From contig CAVXLZ010000002.1 in NCBI GenBank assembly GCA_963762825.1, positions 744,001-808,000 of the forward strand: a stretch of 64,000 bases of DNA. The letters run 5' to 3'. The DNA is from Miltoncostaea sp963762825 (GTDB lineage Bacteria; Actinomycetota; Thermoleophilia; Miltoncostaeales; Miltoncostaeaceae). Within the stretch, counting starts at the first letter, position 1. Every line of letters starts with the position of its first letter. The notes under the pieces were generated by a model. The model was not told where the DNA came from. It was given only the letters and a program-made list of their open reading frames with translations, and made no database searches. The translations under genes and the position numbers were made by a program. Below, piece after piece: positions 43,990 through 54,625 of this stretch.

Positions 43990-44820
43990 ATGCGCGCGAT
44001 CTGGAACGGCTTCATCAGCTTCGGGCTGGTCACGATCCCGGTCTCGGTGGGGCTCGCACAGCAGCGCAGTGACGTGAGCTTCCGCACCCTCTCGCGGGCC
44101 AACCTGCAGCCCGTGAAGCAGAAGCGCTGGGATCCGGCCCGCGATGTCGAGGTCGGGCCTGACGACACTGTCAAGGGGTGGGAGGTCTCCAAGGGGCGCT
44201 ACCTGCCGGTGGAGGAGGCGGAGCTCGAGCGGTTCGCCGCCCGGCAGGAGAAGACGATCCAGATCCTGCAGTTCGTCGATCTCGCTGAGGTCGACCCCGT
44301 CTACTTCGAGCGCGCCTACTGGCTTGAGCCTCAGGAGCGGGCCGAGCGCCCCTACAGCCTCCTCGCCCGCGTGATGGAGCAGGAGGGTCGGGCCGCCCTG
44401 GGGAGGTTCGTGCTGTCCACCAAGGAGCACCTCGTGCTCCTGCGGCCTTCCGAGGGGATGCTGGCGCTCGAGACCCTCTACTACCCCGAGGATATCCGCG
44501 CCCGTGACAAGGGCGACATCATCGCCCGGCTCGAGGGCGTCGAGGTCTCCGACGCCGAGCTCGAGATGGCGCGCCAGCTCGTGGCCGGGCTGGCCAAGCC
44601 GTTCGCGCCCGAGGCCTACCCGAACGAGACGCGCAGATCCCTCATCGAGTTCCTCGAGGCCAAGGCCGCCGGCCAGGAGATCGCCGCACCGCAGGAGACC
44701 GCCGAGCCGGCGCCCGTGATCGACCTGATGGCCGCCTTGAAGGCGAGTCTCGCCGCGGCCTCCGACACCGATGAGGGCGGTGAGCTGGGGCCGGCCGAGT
44801 CCGAGCGCAAGGCCTCCTGA
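43990..44820 (+). CDS. ku: Bacterial Ku, DNA double-strand-break end-binding protein
   Basis: 276 residues, 5 bases after the slipin stop. Start MRAIWNGFISFGLVTIPVSVG is the hallmark of bacterial Ku; the core has VKGWEVSKGRYLPVEEAELE and IQILQFVDLAEVDPVYFERAYWLEP. The C-terminal ~50 residues are an acidic, low-complexity tail. It forms a ring on DNA ends for non-homologous end joining. The usual partner LigD is not in the window. It is probably co-transcribed with nfeD and slipin or has a promoter in the slipin 3' end. Confidence 0.92.
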   Translation: MRAIWNGFISFGLVTIPVSVGLAQQRSDVSFRTLSRANLQPVKQKRWDPARDVEVGPDDTVKGWEVSKGRYLPVEEAELERFAARQEKTIQILQFVDLAEVDPVYFERAYWLEPQERAERPYSLLARVMEQEGRAALGRFVLSTKEHLVLLRPSEGMLALETLYYPEDIRARDKGDIIARLEGVEVSDAELEMARQLVAGLAKPFAPEAYPNETRRSLIEFLEAKAAGQEIAAPQETAEPAPVIDLMAALKASLAAASDTDEGGELGPAESERKAS

Positions 44821-44829
44821 GCGCGACCG

Positions 44830-45243
44830 CTACTGGATCGTGGTCTCGCAGTCGGTGAAGGTGTCCGTGCCGGGGCCGCCGATGCAGACATCGGTCCCGG
44901 GCCCCCCGTCTATGTCGTCGTCGGAGCCCCCACCCTGCACGCAGTCGTTGCCTCCGAGTGCCGTGATGGTGTCCGCCCCGGCGCTGGCGGCGACCAGATC
45001 CGAGGCGCCGGAACCCGAGAACGTCCCCGCCCCGGTCACGATCGACCCGAGGGAGATGCCCGCGCAGGCGGCGGGTTTCAGGGCATCCGCGGTCACCGCG
45101 GCGCCGCTCTGGCCGATGGCCGTGTTCGGAACCGAGTTCGCGGCGGTCAGGATCGCGCCGAGGCCGACGATGGCCGCCACCGCCAGGAGCCCGCGCGCCG
45201 CGCGGACACCGAGGCCCGCCCACGCCCCCGACGACCCGCCCAT
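44830..45243 (-). CDS. Small secreted protein with calcium-binding (RTX-like) repeats
   Basis: 137 residues. Signal segment (~14-33) ends in LTAANSVPNT, the same signature as the secreted protein at 46810. The mature part has an Ala/Gly/Ser-rich stretch, then RTX-like Gly/Asp repeats (SAGADTITALGGNDCVQGG, IDGGPGTDVCIGGPGTDTF). Four cysteines (60, 101, 120, 132) could form two disulfides. It probably folds on calcium outside the cell. Its ATG shares one base with the stop of the signal peptidase gene, so it is the last gene of that operon and is likely cleaved by that peptidase (inference). Confidence 0.75.
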   Translation of the reverse strand: MGGSSGAWAGLGVRAARGLLAVAAIVGLGAILTAANSVPNTAIGQSGAAVTADALKPAACAGISLGSIVTGAGTFSGSGASDLVAASAGADTITALGGNDCVQGGGSDDDIDGGPGTDVCIGGPGTDTFTDCETTIQ

Positions 45244-46808
45244 CAGGCCATCATGGGCGTGCCGGCGGGATGGTGCATCTTCCTGGTGGGCGCGCGGGTG
45301 GCATAGCGGTAGAGCACGTCACCGCGGATGACCCCGTAGCGCGCACGGCCCTCCTTCTCGACGACCATGATCGGTAGGTCGGCCGTACCCGCCACGCGGG
45401 CCAGGTCGGACATCCGCTCGAGGTCCACGCAGCCGCCCGGGGCCGACCACGGCAGCTCGGCGACGTCCACCAGCCGGCCGCCCATACGCACACGGATCGA
45501 TCCCGCCTCCGAGCGGCGCGCCTGCATCAGGAGCGGCAGAGCCAGCAGAAGAGCCGCGCCGAAGGCGATCTCGAAGCCGAGCAGCCCCACGGCGCGCGCC
45601 TGGTAGACGGGCAGTGAGAGGCCGCCGAACGCCAGCGACGCGTGGCGGTCGGCCACGACGGTGCCGCTCTCGCGCGACTCGAGCGCGGGGGGCTCGCCCG
45701 TGGGGGACGAGGCGACGGTCAGACGTGAGTAGTCGAATCGCATCGGCAGGGATGGGCCGAAGCTCGCGCTCAGGTCCGATCCGCCGACCCGCCCGGCGAC
45801 GCTCATGCGCGGCCGGAAGGTCACCGAGTAGTCGCCTTCCTTGGTGCCGGTCTCGCGCTCGAAGGCCCGGGTGATGCCGCGGAGCTGGTCGAGGCGCAGG
45901 GTGCCGGTGAGGTTCGCCTCACGGCCCCGGAAGGCGGTGGGGGGGCCGAGCTTGATCGCGCGGCTCCAGCCGAGGCCGTCCGAGATGATGGCCTCGAGAG
46001 CACCGCTGCCCGTGATGTCGCTGGCCTCGTGCGATGAGAAGCGGTAGTCGAAGCTGATGGCGACCCTCTTCGAGAGCCGCGGGAAGACGGCCTCTCCGGT
46101 GCGGACCACACCGTCCGGATAGGCCGCGCCCGCTCGCGCCGGGGCGCGGTAGCTGAAGGTGCCGGCCTGCTCGTACGCGTCGTTGACGACCACGGTCTCG
46201 CTGGTGGGCCGGCTGTAAGAGTAGCCGGCGAGGGCGGCGAGGGCGACGGCGAGTACGGTCAGGGCGGCGACGGTGCTCCGCCGTGCGTCCATTGTCGCGC
46301 CGGCGCTCGGTGTCGCTCCGGCGGGATCATCCTGATCGTCGCTTCGCTTTCGCCTGCGACGGGGACCGACCGGCAAGAGGGCGAGGGCGCCGACGAGTAC
46401 TGCGGCCGAACCCGGCGCGCGGAAGCGGCCGACGACCGCTCCCGCCCCCGGAACGCGGACCGCAAGCCGGCCCTCGACGTCGCCCGCCGTGGGGCGGGTG
46501 GGGTCGAGGAAGTGGTTGTTGTCGCCCTTCGTGGTGAATCCGGCCTCGTCGCGCGCGACGATCCGGTGCAGAACAAGACGGCCGAGCCGCCCGTCGCGGT
46601 AGCCCACGACATCGCCGACCCGGTAGGGCGGCGCCGCGCGCAACGCCACGAGGTCTCCCTCGTGGAGCATCGGCTCCATGCTGTTGCCGGTGATCGTCGC
46701 GTAGGTGACACCACCGCCGAGCGCGGCGGGCGCGATGCCCGTCCACGCCACGGCGCCGAACACGAGCGCCAGGCACCCGAGGATGATCCGTGCTCGTGTT
46801 CGGCCCAT
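45243..46808 (-). CDS. SipW/ER-type signal peptidase I fused to a large extracytoplasmic domain (DUF5305-like)
   Basis: 521 residues. Residues 1-150 are an S26B signal peptidase: membrane helix ~8-25, Ser43 in GNSMEPML, His81 in VLHRIVARD instead of the usual Lys, and Asp96 in KGDNN, followed by a helix near 135-147. This Ser-His form is that of SipW and ER signal peptidases. Residues ~178-430 hold a second helix, a ~200-residue beta-rich domain (FSYRAPARAGAAYPDG, VAISFDYRFSS) and another helix (~404-428), resembling DUF5305 proteins that accompany SipW in archaea. A ~90-residue C-terminal cytoplasmic tail follows. The fusion of both parts in one chain is unusual. Only 1 base separates it from the upstream pilin-like gene. 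Confidence 0.82.
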   Translation of the reverse strand: MGRTRARIILGCLALVFGAVAWTGIAPAALGGGVTYATITGNSMEPMLHEGDLVALRAAPPYRVGDVVGYRDGRLGRLVLHRIVARDEAGFTTKGDNNHFLDPTRPTAGDVEGRLAVRVPGAGAVVGRFRAPGSAAVLVGALALLPVGPRRRRKRSDDQDDPAGATPSAGATMDARRSTVAALTVLAVALAALAGYSYSRPTSETVVVNDAYEQAGTFSYRAPARAGAAYPDGVVRTGEAVFPRLSKRVAISFDYRFSSHEASDITGSGALEAIISDGLGWSRAIKLGPPTAFRGREANLTGTLRLDQLRGITRAFERETGTKEGDYSVTFRPRMSVAGRVGGSDLSASFGPSLPMRFDYSRLTVASSPTGEPPALESRESGTVVADRHASLAFGGLSLPVYQARAVGLLGFEIAFGAALLLALPLLMQARRSEAGSIRVRMGGRLVDVAELPWSAPGGCVDLERMSDLARVAGTADLPIMVVEKEGRARYGVIRGDVLYRYATRAPTRKMHHPAGTPMMA

Positions 46809-46809
46809 G

Positions 46810-47178
46810 TCAGTCCGTCGCCACTACGGTCAACTGAGTCGCGGCCGCTACAGTGGCCTGCGTCCCGACCGTCGTGTCACAGCTCACCGACCCGGTCGAG
46901 TTGACACACGCGTACCAGGTGCCGCTCGGAGCGAGCTGCGCCCGGACGATCCTCGCGGCGGTGGGGGCGATCGTGAAGGTCACCGCGTCGAGGTTGGTCG
47001 GTGTCGTGGCGTTGGTCGTGTACTGAACACTCGAAACGGTGTAGCCCGTGATGGCTCCAACACCGGAACCCGCATTCGTTGCGGGGACGGTGTTCGCTGC
47101 GGTGTAGGCGTAGGCGCCGAGGGCGAGCACTCCGGCCACCCCCACCGCGCCTGCGCGGCGCGTCCATCGTGTGATCAC
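46810..47178 (-). CDS. Small secreted protein with SipW-type signal peptide (camelysin/TasA-like)
   Basis: 122 residues from GTG 47178, with GGAGG about 8 bases upstream; the frame remains open to 47223. Basic N-terminus, hydrophobic stretch AVGVAGVLALGAYAY, then TAANTVPATNAGSGVGAI. The mature part is beta-rich and Thr/Val/Ala-rich (TGYTVSSVQYTTN, TNLDAVTFTIAP) with two cysteines (91, 100). This resembles short secreted proteins cleaved by SipW-type peptidases that form surface fibres. It is the first gene of the unit containing the signal peptidase. Its assembly state is unknown. Confidence 0.75.
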   Translation of the reverse strand: MITRWTRRAGAVGVAGVLALGAYAYTAANTVPATNAGSGVGAITGYTVSSVQYTTNATTPTNLDAVTFTIAPTAARIVRAQLAPSGTWYACVNSTGSVSCDTTVGTQATVAAATQLTVVATD

Positions 47179-47408
47179 GTCAATCCTCCTCCATGAGGTT
47201 TTGTCGGCGGGTCTCACGAGCATCCGTGCCGCCGCCGATCGAGCATTGGTCTTGAAGCGGGAAATCCTCCCGCTATTGGGCCACTCGGGCCCCCCCTTCG
47301 CACACTTGAGCCGTGGGGCCGGGATGAGTCGCCGCCCGGACCCTCTTGTGCGAAAACGCCACCGAGCGGGACAAAAGGGGGATCGGAGGCGGTGTCGAAG
47401 GAACCGCC
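47179..47408. promoter_or_regulatory. Divergent regulatory region with two inverted repeats
   Basis: 230 bases between the secreted-protein operon (leftward) and the recombinase-PAS gene (rightward). It holds AGCGGGA and TCCCGCT with a 5-base gap (47256-47274), and TTCGCACA (47297-47304) facing TGTGCGAA (47347-47354). It also holds the ribosome-binding sites of both flanking genes. It is less G+C-rich around AAATCCTCC and ACAAAAGG than the neighbouring genes. I see no good -35/-10 pair. Confidence 0.5.
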
Positions 47409-49082
47409 ATGCCCGCTCTCGCCCCCGACGAGGTTCAGCGACTGATCCGCGGCTCCTCCGGGAGAGGCCATACGGGCAGCCGGAACCGGGCCCTGGTGGC
47501 CATCTTCGCGGGAGCCGGGTTGGGGGTCACCGAAGCGCTGGCCGTCATGGAGACCGATCTCCAGGAGGCTGAGGGGCGGGTGCGGGTCGGCGGATCACGG
47601 CGGCGGACGGTCGCGGTGGACGCCCAGGTCATGGAATCCCTGATGGCGTGGGTCGCGGAGCGCGGCGCTCTGAGGCTCGAAGCCGGAGCCCCCCTCTTCT
47701 GCACGAAGGACGGCCTCCCGCTCGAGGCGTCGTACGTGCGGCGCCTGATCGCGCGACTCGGACGGGAGGCGGGCATCGACCGGGTGGTCAACGCGCGCGC
47801 GCTGCGTGAGAGCTACGCGGCCGCCCGGATGTCGGCGGGGGTGTCGGCCGAGGAACTGAGAGCCGAGCTCGGCCATTCCAGCATCGCGAGCACCCAGCGC
47901 TTCGTGCGCCAGCTCGGCCTCGCGCCGGCGCGGGGCGCGACGACGTTCTCGCCCGAGTTGGTCGAGGCCCTGCTCGGAGTGGCTCACTGCGGCGTTGCCG
48001 TGCTCCGAGCCGAGCGCGACCGCGGGGGCCCGGTGGTCGACTTCGCATTCGAGTACGTGAACCCCGCGGCCTCGAGGACCCTCGGCTTCGCGCCGGAGGA
48101 GCTCACCGGCAGGTCGGTTCGTGAGGCCTTTCCGAACGCGCCTTCCGACGGGACCTATGCACGCTGGATCGAGCTGATCGAGACCCGCGGCGAGGCTGGC
48201 GAGCAGCGCCATTTCGAGACGGAGGCCCGTACCCGGGAGCTGCGGGTGCGGCGGGCCGCCTTCGGCGACCGGATCCTGATGAGTTTCGAGGATCACGATC
48301 TCGGGAGGGCGGCCGAGCAGTCGCTTTCGGAGCTGGAGGCCCGCCATGCGGCCCTGCTCGACGCATGCCAGGCCGGTGTGATGGTCACCAAGCCCAGCGG
48401 CACGATCGCCGCCGTCAACGGAGCCGCCGAGAGGATCCTCGGTATCCCAGTCGGCAGGCTGATCGGGCGATCGGCATTCGACCCGAGGTGGCGTCCGCGG
48501 CGGCTCGACGGCGACCCGCTCCCCGCATCTCGGACGCCGATCGTGGCGGCCCAGTCAACCGGGCACCGCTCCAGGGGCCAGATCCTCGGTGTGTCGCACC
48601 CACATGGCCACACGGTGTGGATCGCGATCAACGCGGAGCCCATCGAGGCGGCCGACGGACCCCCCTACGGCGTTGTGGCGACCTTCGTCAACGTCGGCGA
48701 GACCCGCCGGGTCGAGGCGCGCGCTCGGGGAGCAGAGGCGGCGGTGTCGCTGGTCGAGCAGATCGCGGGAGGCTTTCTGCAGCGCTGCCGGCCCGACGGC
48801 ACGATCATCTCGGTCTCGGCCTCGGTGACCGAGACGCTCGGAGTGGCCCCCGACGCCATGTCAGGGCGCCACTGGGAATCGACCGTCGAACCCGCCGACC
48901 GCCCCGTCGTCGAGGCCGCCTGGCTACACGCGCTCGAGTCGCGGGACATCGTCTCGCTGAGCCACCGCGCGCGGGATCGGTCGGGTTCCGCGGTCGCGGT
49001 CAGCCACAGCCTGCACGCCGTCCGGGATCCCGACAGCGGGGAGGTCGAGGAGGTGCAGTCGCTCATCCGGCTGGCCGGATGA
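47409..49082 (+). CDS. Catalytically degenerate tyrosine recombinase fused to three PAS domains
   Basis: 557 residues from ATG 47409 (AAGGA 7 bases upstream; a TTG at 47346 is a longer alternative). Residues ~25-170 match the catalytic domain of XerC/phage-type recombinases (NRALVAIFAGAGLGVTEALAV, ELGHSSIASTQRFVR) without the N-terminal SAM-like domain. Active-site residues are changed: the first Arg is Gly39, the His of HxLRH is Arg130 (with Glu134 in place of the second basic residue), and the nucleophile Tyr is Phe165; Arg133 and His156 remain. Three PAS domains follow (~183-300, ~305-432, ~445-557), and there is no kinase or output domain after them. It is probably a one-component sensor using the recombinase fold to bind DNA. 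It diverges from the signal peptidase operon. Confidence 0.8.
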   Translation: MPALAPDEVQRLIRGSSGRGHTGSRNRALVAIFAGAGLGVTEALAVMETDLQEAEGRVRVGGSRRRTVAVDAQVMESLMAWVAERGALRLEAGAPLFCTKDGLPLEASYVRRLIARLGREAGIDRVVNARALRESYAAARMSAGVSAEELRAELGHSSIASTQRFVRQLGLAPARGATTFSPELVEALLGVAHCGVAVLRAERDRGGPVVDFAFEYVNPAASRTLGFAPEELTGRSVREAFPNAPSDGTYARWIELIETRGEAGEQRHFETEARTRELRVRRAAFGDRILMSFEDHDLGRAAEQSLSELEARHAALLDACQAGVMVTKPSGTIAAVNGAAERILGIPVGRLIGRSAFDPRWRPRRLDGDPLPASRTPIVAAQSTGHRSRGQILGVSHPHGHTVWIAINAEPIEAADGPPYGVVATFVNVGETRRVEARARGAEAAVSLVEQIAGGFLQRCRPDGTIISVSASVTETLGVAPDAMSGRHWESTVEPADRPVVEAAWLHALESRDIVSLSHRARDRSGSAVAVSHSLHAVRDPDSGEVEEVQSLIRLAG

Positions 49083-49097
49083 GCGAGCCGCCCACCC

Positions 49098-51602
<2,505 letters not shown>

Positions 51603-51615
51603 CCTCTACCTTTGC

Positions 51616-54075
51616 TTAGACATCGAGGAAGCGAACGCTGCGGGCGTTGTCTTCGATGAAGGCGCGTCGCGGCTCCACCTTGTCGCCCATCAGCTTCGCG
51701 AACAGCTCACCCACCGCGGCCTCGTCCTCCATCATCACCCGCTGGAGGAGACGGCGCTCGGTGTCCATCGTGGTCTCCCAGAGTTGCTCGGCGTTCATCT
51801 CACCCAGACCCTTGAAGCGGCTGAGCTGGACGCCCTCGCGGCAGAGCTCGAGCACCGACGAGCGCAACGCCTCGTAGGTCGTGGCGGTCCGGGACCGGGC
51901 GCCGCGAGAGATCCGGAAGGGCGCGGTGCCCACCTGCTCACGCAGCTTGAGCCGGGCCCCGCGGAGCCCGGCGAGCTCGCGCGTGCGGAAGATCTCGAGC
52001 GGGATCGTGACGGTGCGGGCCTCCCCGGTGCTGCTCTGCACCGACCGGGCGCGGATCTGCTGCCCCTCGGTATCGGTGCCCTCCAACGAAAGGGTCGCCC
52101 TCGCATCGGAGGCGGTGGCGACCAAGGCCGCCAACTCGTCGAGATCGGCAGGCTCGGCCTCGACCAGACCATGCACCTGGAGGAAGTCCATGGTCTCGGA
52201 GCCGAAGGTGCCGCGAAGGTTCCCCGCCCAGGCCTCGTGCTCCTTGAGAACGCGCTGGAAGCGCTGGTAGCGCGCTTTGGTCAGGCCGTTGGAGCGGCCC
52301 TCGGCGTCCTCGAGCGCGAGGTCGCCGAGATTTCGTTCGAGCAGCCAGTCCTCGAGCTCGCTCTCCTTCTCGATGTACTGCTCCTGGTTGCCCTGCTTGA
52401 CCTTGTAGAGCGGCGGGCACGCGATGTAGACGAAGCCCTCCTCGATGAGCGGCCGCATGTGACGGAAGAGGAACGTCAGAATCAGGGTGCGGATGTGGGC
52501 GCCGTCGACGTCGGCGTCGGTCATGATGATCAGCTTGTGATACCGGGCCTTCGCGACGTCGAAGTCCTCGTCGATGCCCGTGCCCATCGCCGTGATCATG
52601 GCCTGGATCTCGGTGTTCGAGAGCACCTTGTCGATCCGGGCCTTCTCCACGTTGATGATCTTGCCGCGCAGGGGCAGGATCGCCTGGAAGCTGGATTGGC
52701 GCGCCATGACCGCGGAGCCCCCGGCGGAATCGCCCTCCACGACGAAGATCTCGGTGTTCGCGGGATCGCGATCCGAGCAGTCGTGCAGCTTCCCGGGCAG
52801 GCTCGTGGAGTCCATCGCGCCCTTGCGCCGGGCCAGGTCGCGGGCCTTGCGGGCCGCAAGGCGGGCCTGGGAGGCGTTGATCGCCTTGCCACAGATCGCC
52901 CGCGCTTCGGTCGGGTGCTCCTCCAGGTACTCGGCGAGGCGCTGGGTCAGGGCCTGGTTGACGAAGCCGGTGATCTCGGAGTTGCCCAGCTTGGTCTTGG
53001 TCTGCCCCTCGAACTGCGGCTCCCGCAGCTTGACCGAGATGATCGCGGTGAGCCCCTCGCGGGTGTCGGGCCCCTCGAGGTTATCGTCCTTCTCCTTCAG
53101 GAGCGCCTTCGCCCGTGCGTAGTCGTTGAGCGTGCGCGTGAGGGCCGTGCGGAAGCCGGTGAGATGGCTGCCGCCCTCGTGGGTGTTGATGTTGTTCGCG
53201 AAGGTGTAGACCGACTCGCTGTAGGCCGCGGTCCATTGGAGGGCGACCTCGAGGGTGGCCTCGGGCCCCTCGGACTCGAGGTAGACGACATCGCGGTGGA
53301 CCGGGTCGCGCGACTCGTTGAGGTGGCGCACGAAATCCTGGACGCCGCCCTCGTAGTGGTACTCGACCTCCCGGCCCTCGCCGCGCCGGTCGACCAGGCG
53401 GACCAGCAGCCCGCGGGTGAGGAAGGCCGTCTCGCGCAGGCGCTGCGAGAGCGTCTCGAAATCGAAGTCGGGCTCCTCGAAGATCGTCGGGTCGGGCAGG
53501 AACGAGACCGTGGTGCCGGTGTCCTTCGCGTCGCCCACACGCTCGATGGGGCCCAGCGGGGCGCCGATCTCGTAGCTCTGGCGGAAGAGGCCCCCGTCGC
53601 GGCGCACCTCGACGGTGAGCGACTCCGAGAGCGCGTTGACCACGCTGCTACCGACGCCGTGGAGGCCGCCGGAGACCTTGTAGCCGTCGCCGCCGAACTT
53701 GCCACCGGCGTGCAGCACGGTCATCACGACCTCGAGGGCGCTCTTGCCCCCCTGGTCGGCCATCGCCGAGACCGGGATGCCGCGGCCGTTGTCGGCCACG
53801 GTGCACGATCCGTCCGGGTTGAGCGTGATCTCGACCCGGTCGCAGTGGCCGGCGAGCGCCTCGTCGACGCTGTTGTCGACCACCTCGTAGACGAGATGGT
53901 GCAGTCCGCGCGGGCCCGTCGATCCGATGTACATGCCGGGCCGCCGACGGACCGCTTCAAGGCCTTCGAGGACCGTGATGTCCTCGGCGTCGTAGTTCGT
54001 GGTTACCGACGGTACGTCGGGCGTGGGCTGGATCTGATTCCTCCTGAGACGGTCCCGGGAGTCTAGCACTCCCAT
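51616..54075 (-). CDS. gyrB: DNA gyrase subunit B
   Basis: 819 residues from ATG 54075; a GTG at 54126 inside dciA is an alternative. GHKL ATPase domain (EVVDNSVDEALAGHCD, DNGRGIPV, GGLHGVGSSVVNAL), transducer (NNINTHEGGSH), and TOPRIM with EGDSAGGSA and DADVDGAHI. Before the final RFKGLGEMN region there is an insertion of about 180 residues (~569-749). The same kind of insertion makes E. coli GyrB long (804 residues), whereas actinobacterial GyrB is usually ~640-700. It forms the gyrase heterotetramer with GyrA. Confidence 0.95.
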   Translation of the reverse strand: MGVLDSRDRLRRNQIQPTPDVPSVTTNYDAEDITVLEGLEAVRRRPGMYIGSTGPRGLHHLVYEVVDNSVDEALAGHCDRVEITLNPDGSCTVADNGRGIPVSAMADQGGKSALEVVMTVLHAGGKFGGDGYKVSGGLHGVGSSVVNALSESLTVEVRRDGGLFRQSYEIGAPLGPIERVGDAKDTGTTVSFLPDPTIFEEPDFDFETLSQRLRETAFLTRGLLVRLVDRRGEGREVEYHYEGGVQDFVRHLNESRDPVHRDVVYLESEGPEATLEVALQWTAAYSESVYTFANNINTHEGGSHLTGFRTALTRTLNDYARAKALLKEKDDNLEGPDTREGLTAIISVKLREPQFEGQTKTKLGNSEITGFVNQALTQRLAEYLEEHPTEARAICGKAINASQARLAARKARDLARRKGAMDSTSLPGKLHDCSDRDPANTEIFVVEGDSAGGSAVMARQSSFQAILPLRGKIINVEKARIDKVLSNTEIQAMITAMGTGIDEDFDVAKARYHKLIIMTDADVDGAHIRTLILTFLFRHMRPLIEEGFVYIACPPLYKVKQGNQEQYIEKESELEDWLLERNLGDLALEDAEGRSNGLTKARYQRFQRVLKEHEAWAGNLRGTFGSETMDFLQVHGLVEAEPADLDELAALVATASDARATLSLEGTDTEGQQIRARSVQSSTGEARTVTIPLEIFRTRELAGLRGARLKLREQVGTAPFRISRGARSRTATTYEALRSSVLELCREGVQLSRFKGLGEMNAEQLWETTMDTERRLLQRVMMEDEAAVGELFAKLMGDKVEPRRAFIEDNARSVRFLDV

Positions 54076-54115
54076 CCCCGTGAATCGCTCAGTTTGTGCC
54101 CTATTTGCAGGTATT

Positions 54116-54625
54116 TCACCTGTCACGGGGGCGTGTCTGCCGCGCCGCGGAGGCCGCGACGGCCCGCTCGATCAGCTCTCGCAGCGCCGGGTCGGACACA
54201 CCCGCCGCGCTGGCCGCCGCCTCGGCGCGCTGCTCGGGGGTCGGGGGCGCCGGCCGGACGGGTGGGGCCGGTGGGGGGGGAGCCACCGGCAGCGCGTGAT
54301 CGGCGACCGCGAATCGCAGGCCGACGATGCCCGCGTCCGGACATACTGCGGCGAGACGGGAGGTGAGCCCCTCGCATCGGGCCGAGAGCTCGTGGGCCCA
54401 GGCGCCGTCGGAGCAGGCCACGGTCAGCACACCTGCGCGGGTGCAGCGGATCGGGACGCTGTGGGCGGCTCCGGCCGGCCCCACCACCTCGGCCCAGACA
54501 CTCGCGGCGGCGGCGGCCGCACCGGTGGCTGAGGGGCCGCCGGTGCGGCGGCGAAACCGCTTGAGGGCGTCGGCGGCGGCCATCGGATCCTTGCGGTGGC
54601 GGTGGCGACGAGGGTGGTCAGGCAT
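54116..54625 (-). CDS. dciA: DciA-like (DUF721) helicase-loading factor
   Basis: 169 residues from ATG 54625, overlapping recF by 8 bases. The central KH-like region of DUF721 proteins is seen in VWAEVVGPAGAAHSVPIRCTRAGVLTVACSDGAWAHEL. The Arg/His-rich N-terminus binds DNA in homologues. DciA loads the replicative helicase DnaB in most bacteria lacking DnaC. A Pro-rich linker (APPPPAPPVRPAPPTPEQ) separates it from a short C-terminal helix. Position between recF and gyrB is the usual actinobacterial one. Confidence 0.82.
   Translation of the reverse strand: MPDHPRRHRHRKDPMAAADALKRFRRRTGGPSATGAAAAAASVWAEVVGPAGAAHSVPIRCTRAGVLTVACSDGAWAHELSARCEGLTSRLAAVCPDAGIVGLRFAVADHALPVAPPPPAPPVRPAPPTPEQRAEAAASAAGVSDPALRELIERAVAASAARQTRPRDR

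Noticed and set aside
44830..45243. RTX toxin
   Set aside because: Only 137 residues, with few repeats, a SipW-like signal and cysteines; no type I secretion genes are nearby.
47409..47910. Active integrase marking a mobile element
   Set aside because: The catalytic Tyr, first Arg and His are replaced, and no attachment repeats, tRNA target or cargo genes are visible. It is read as a regulator.
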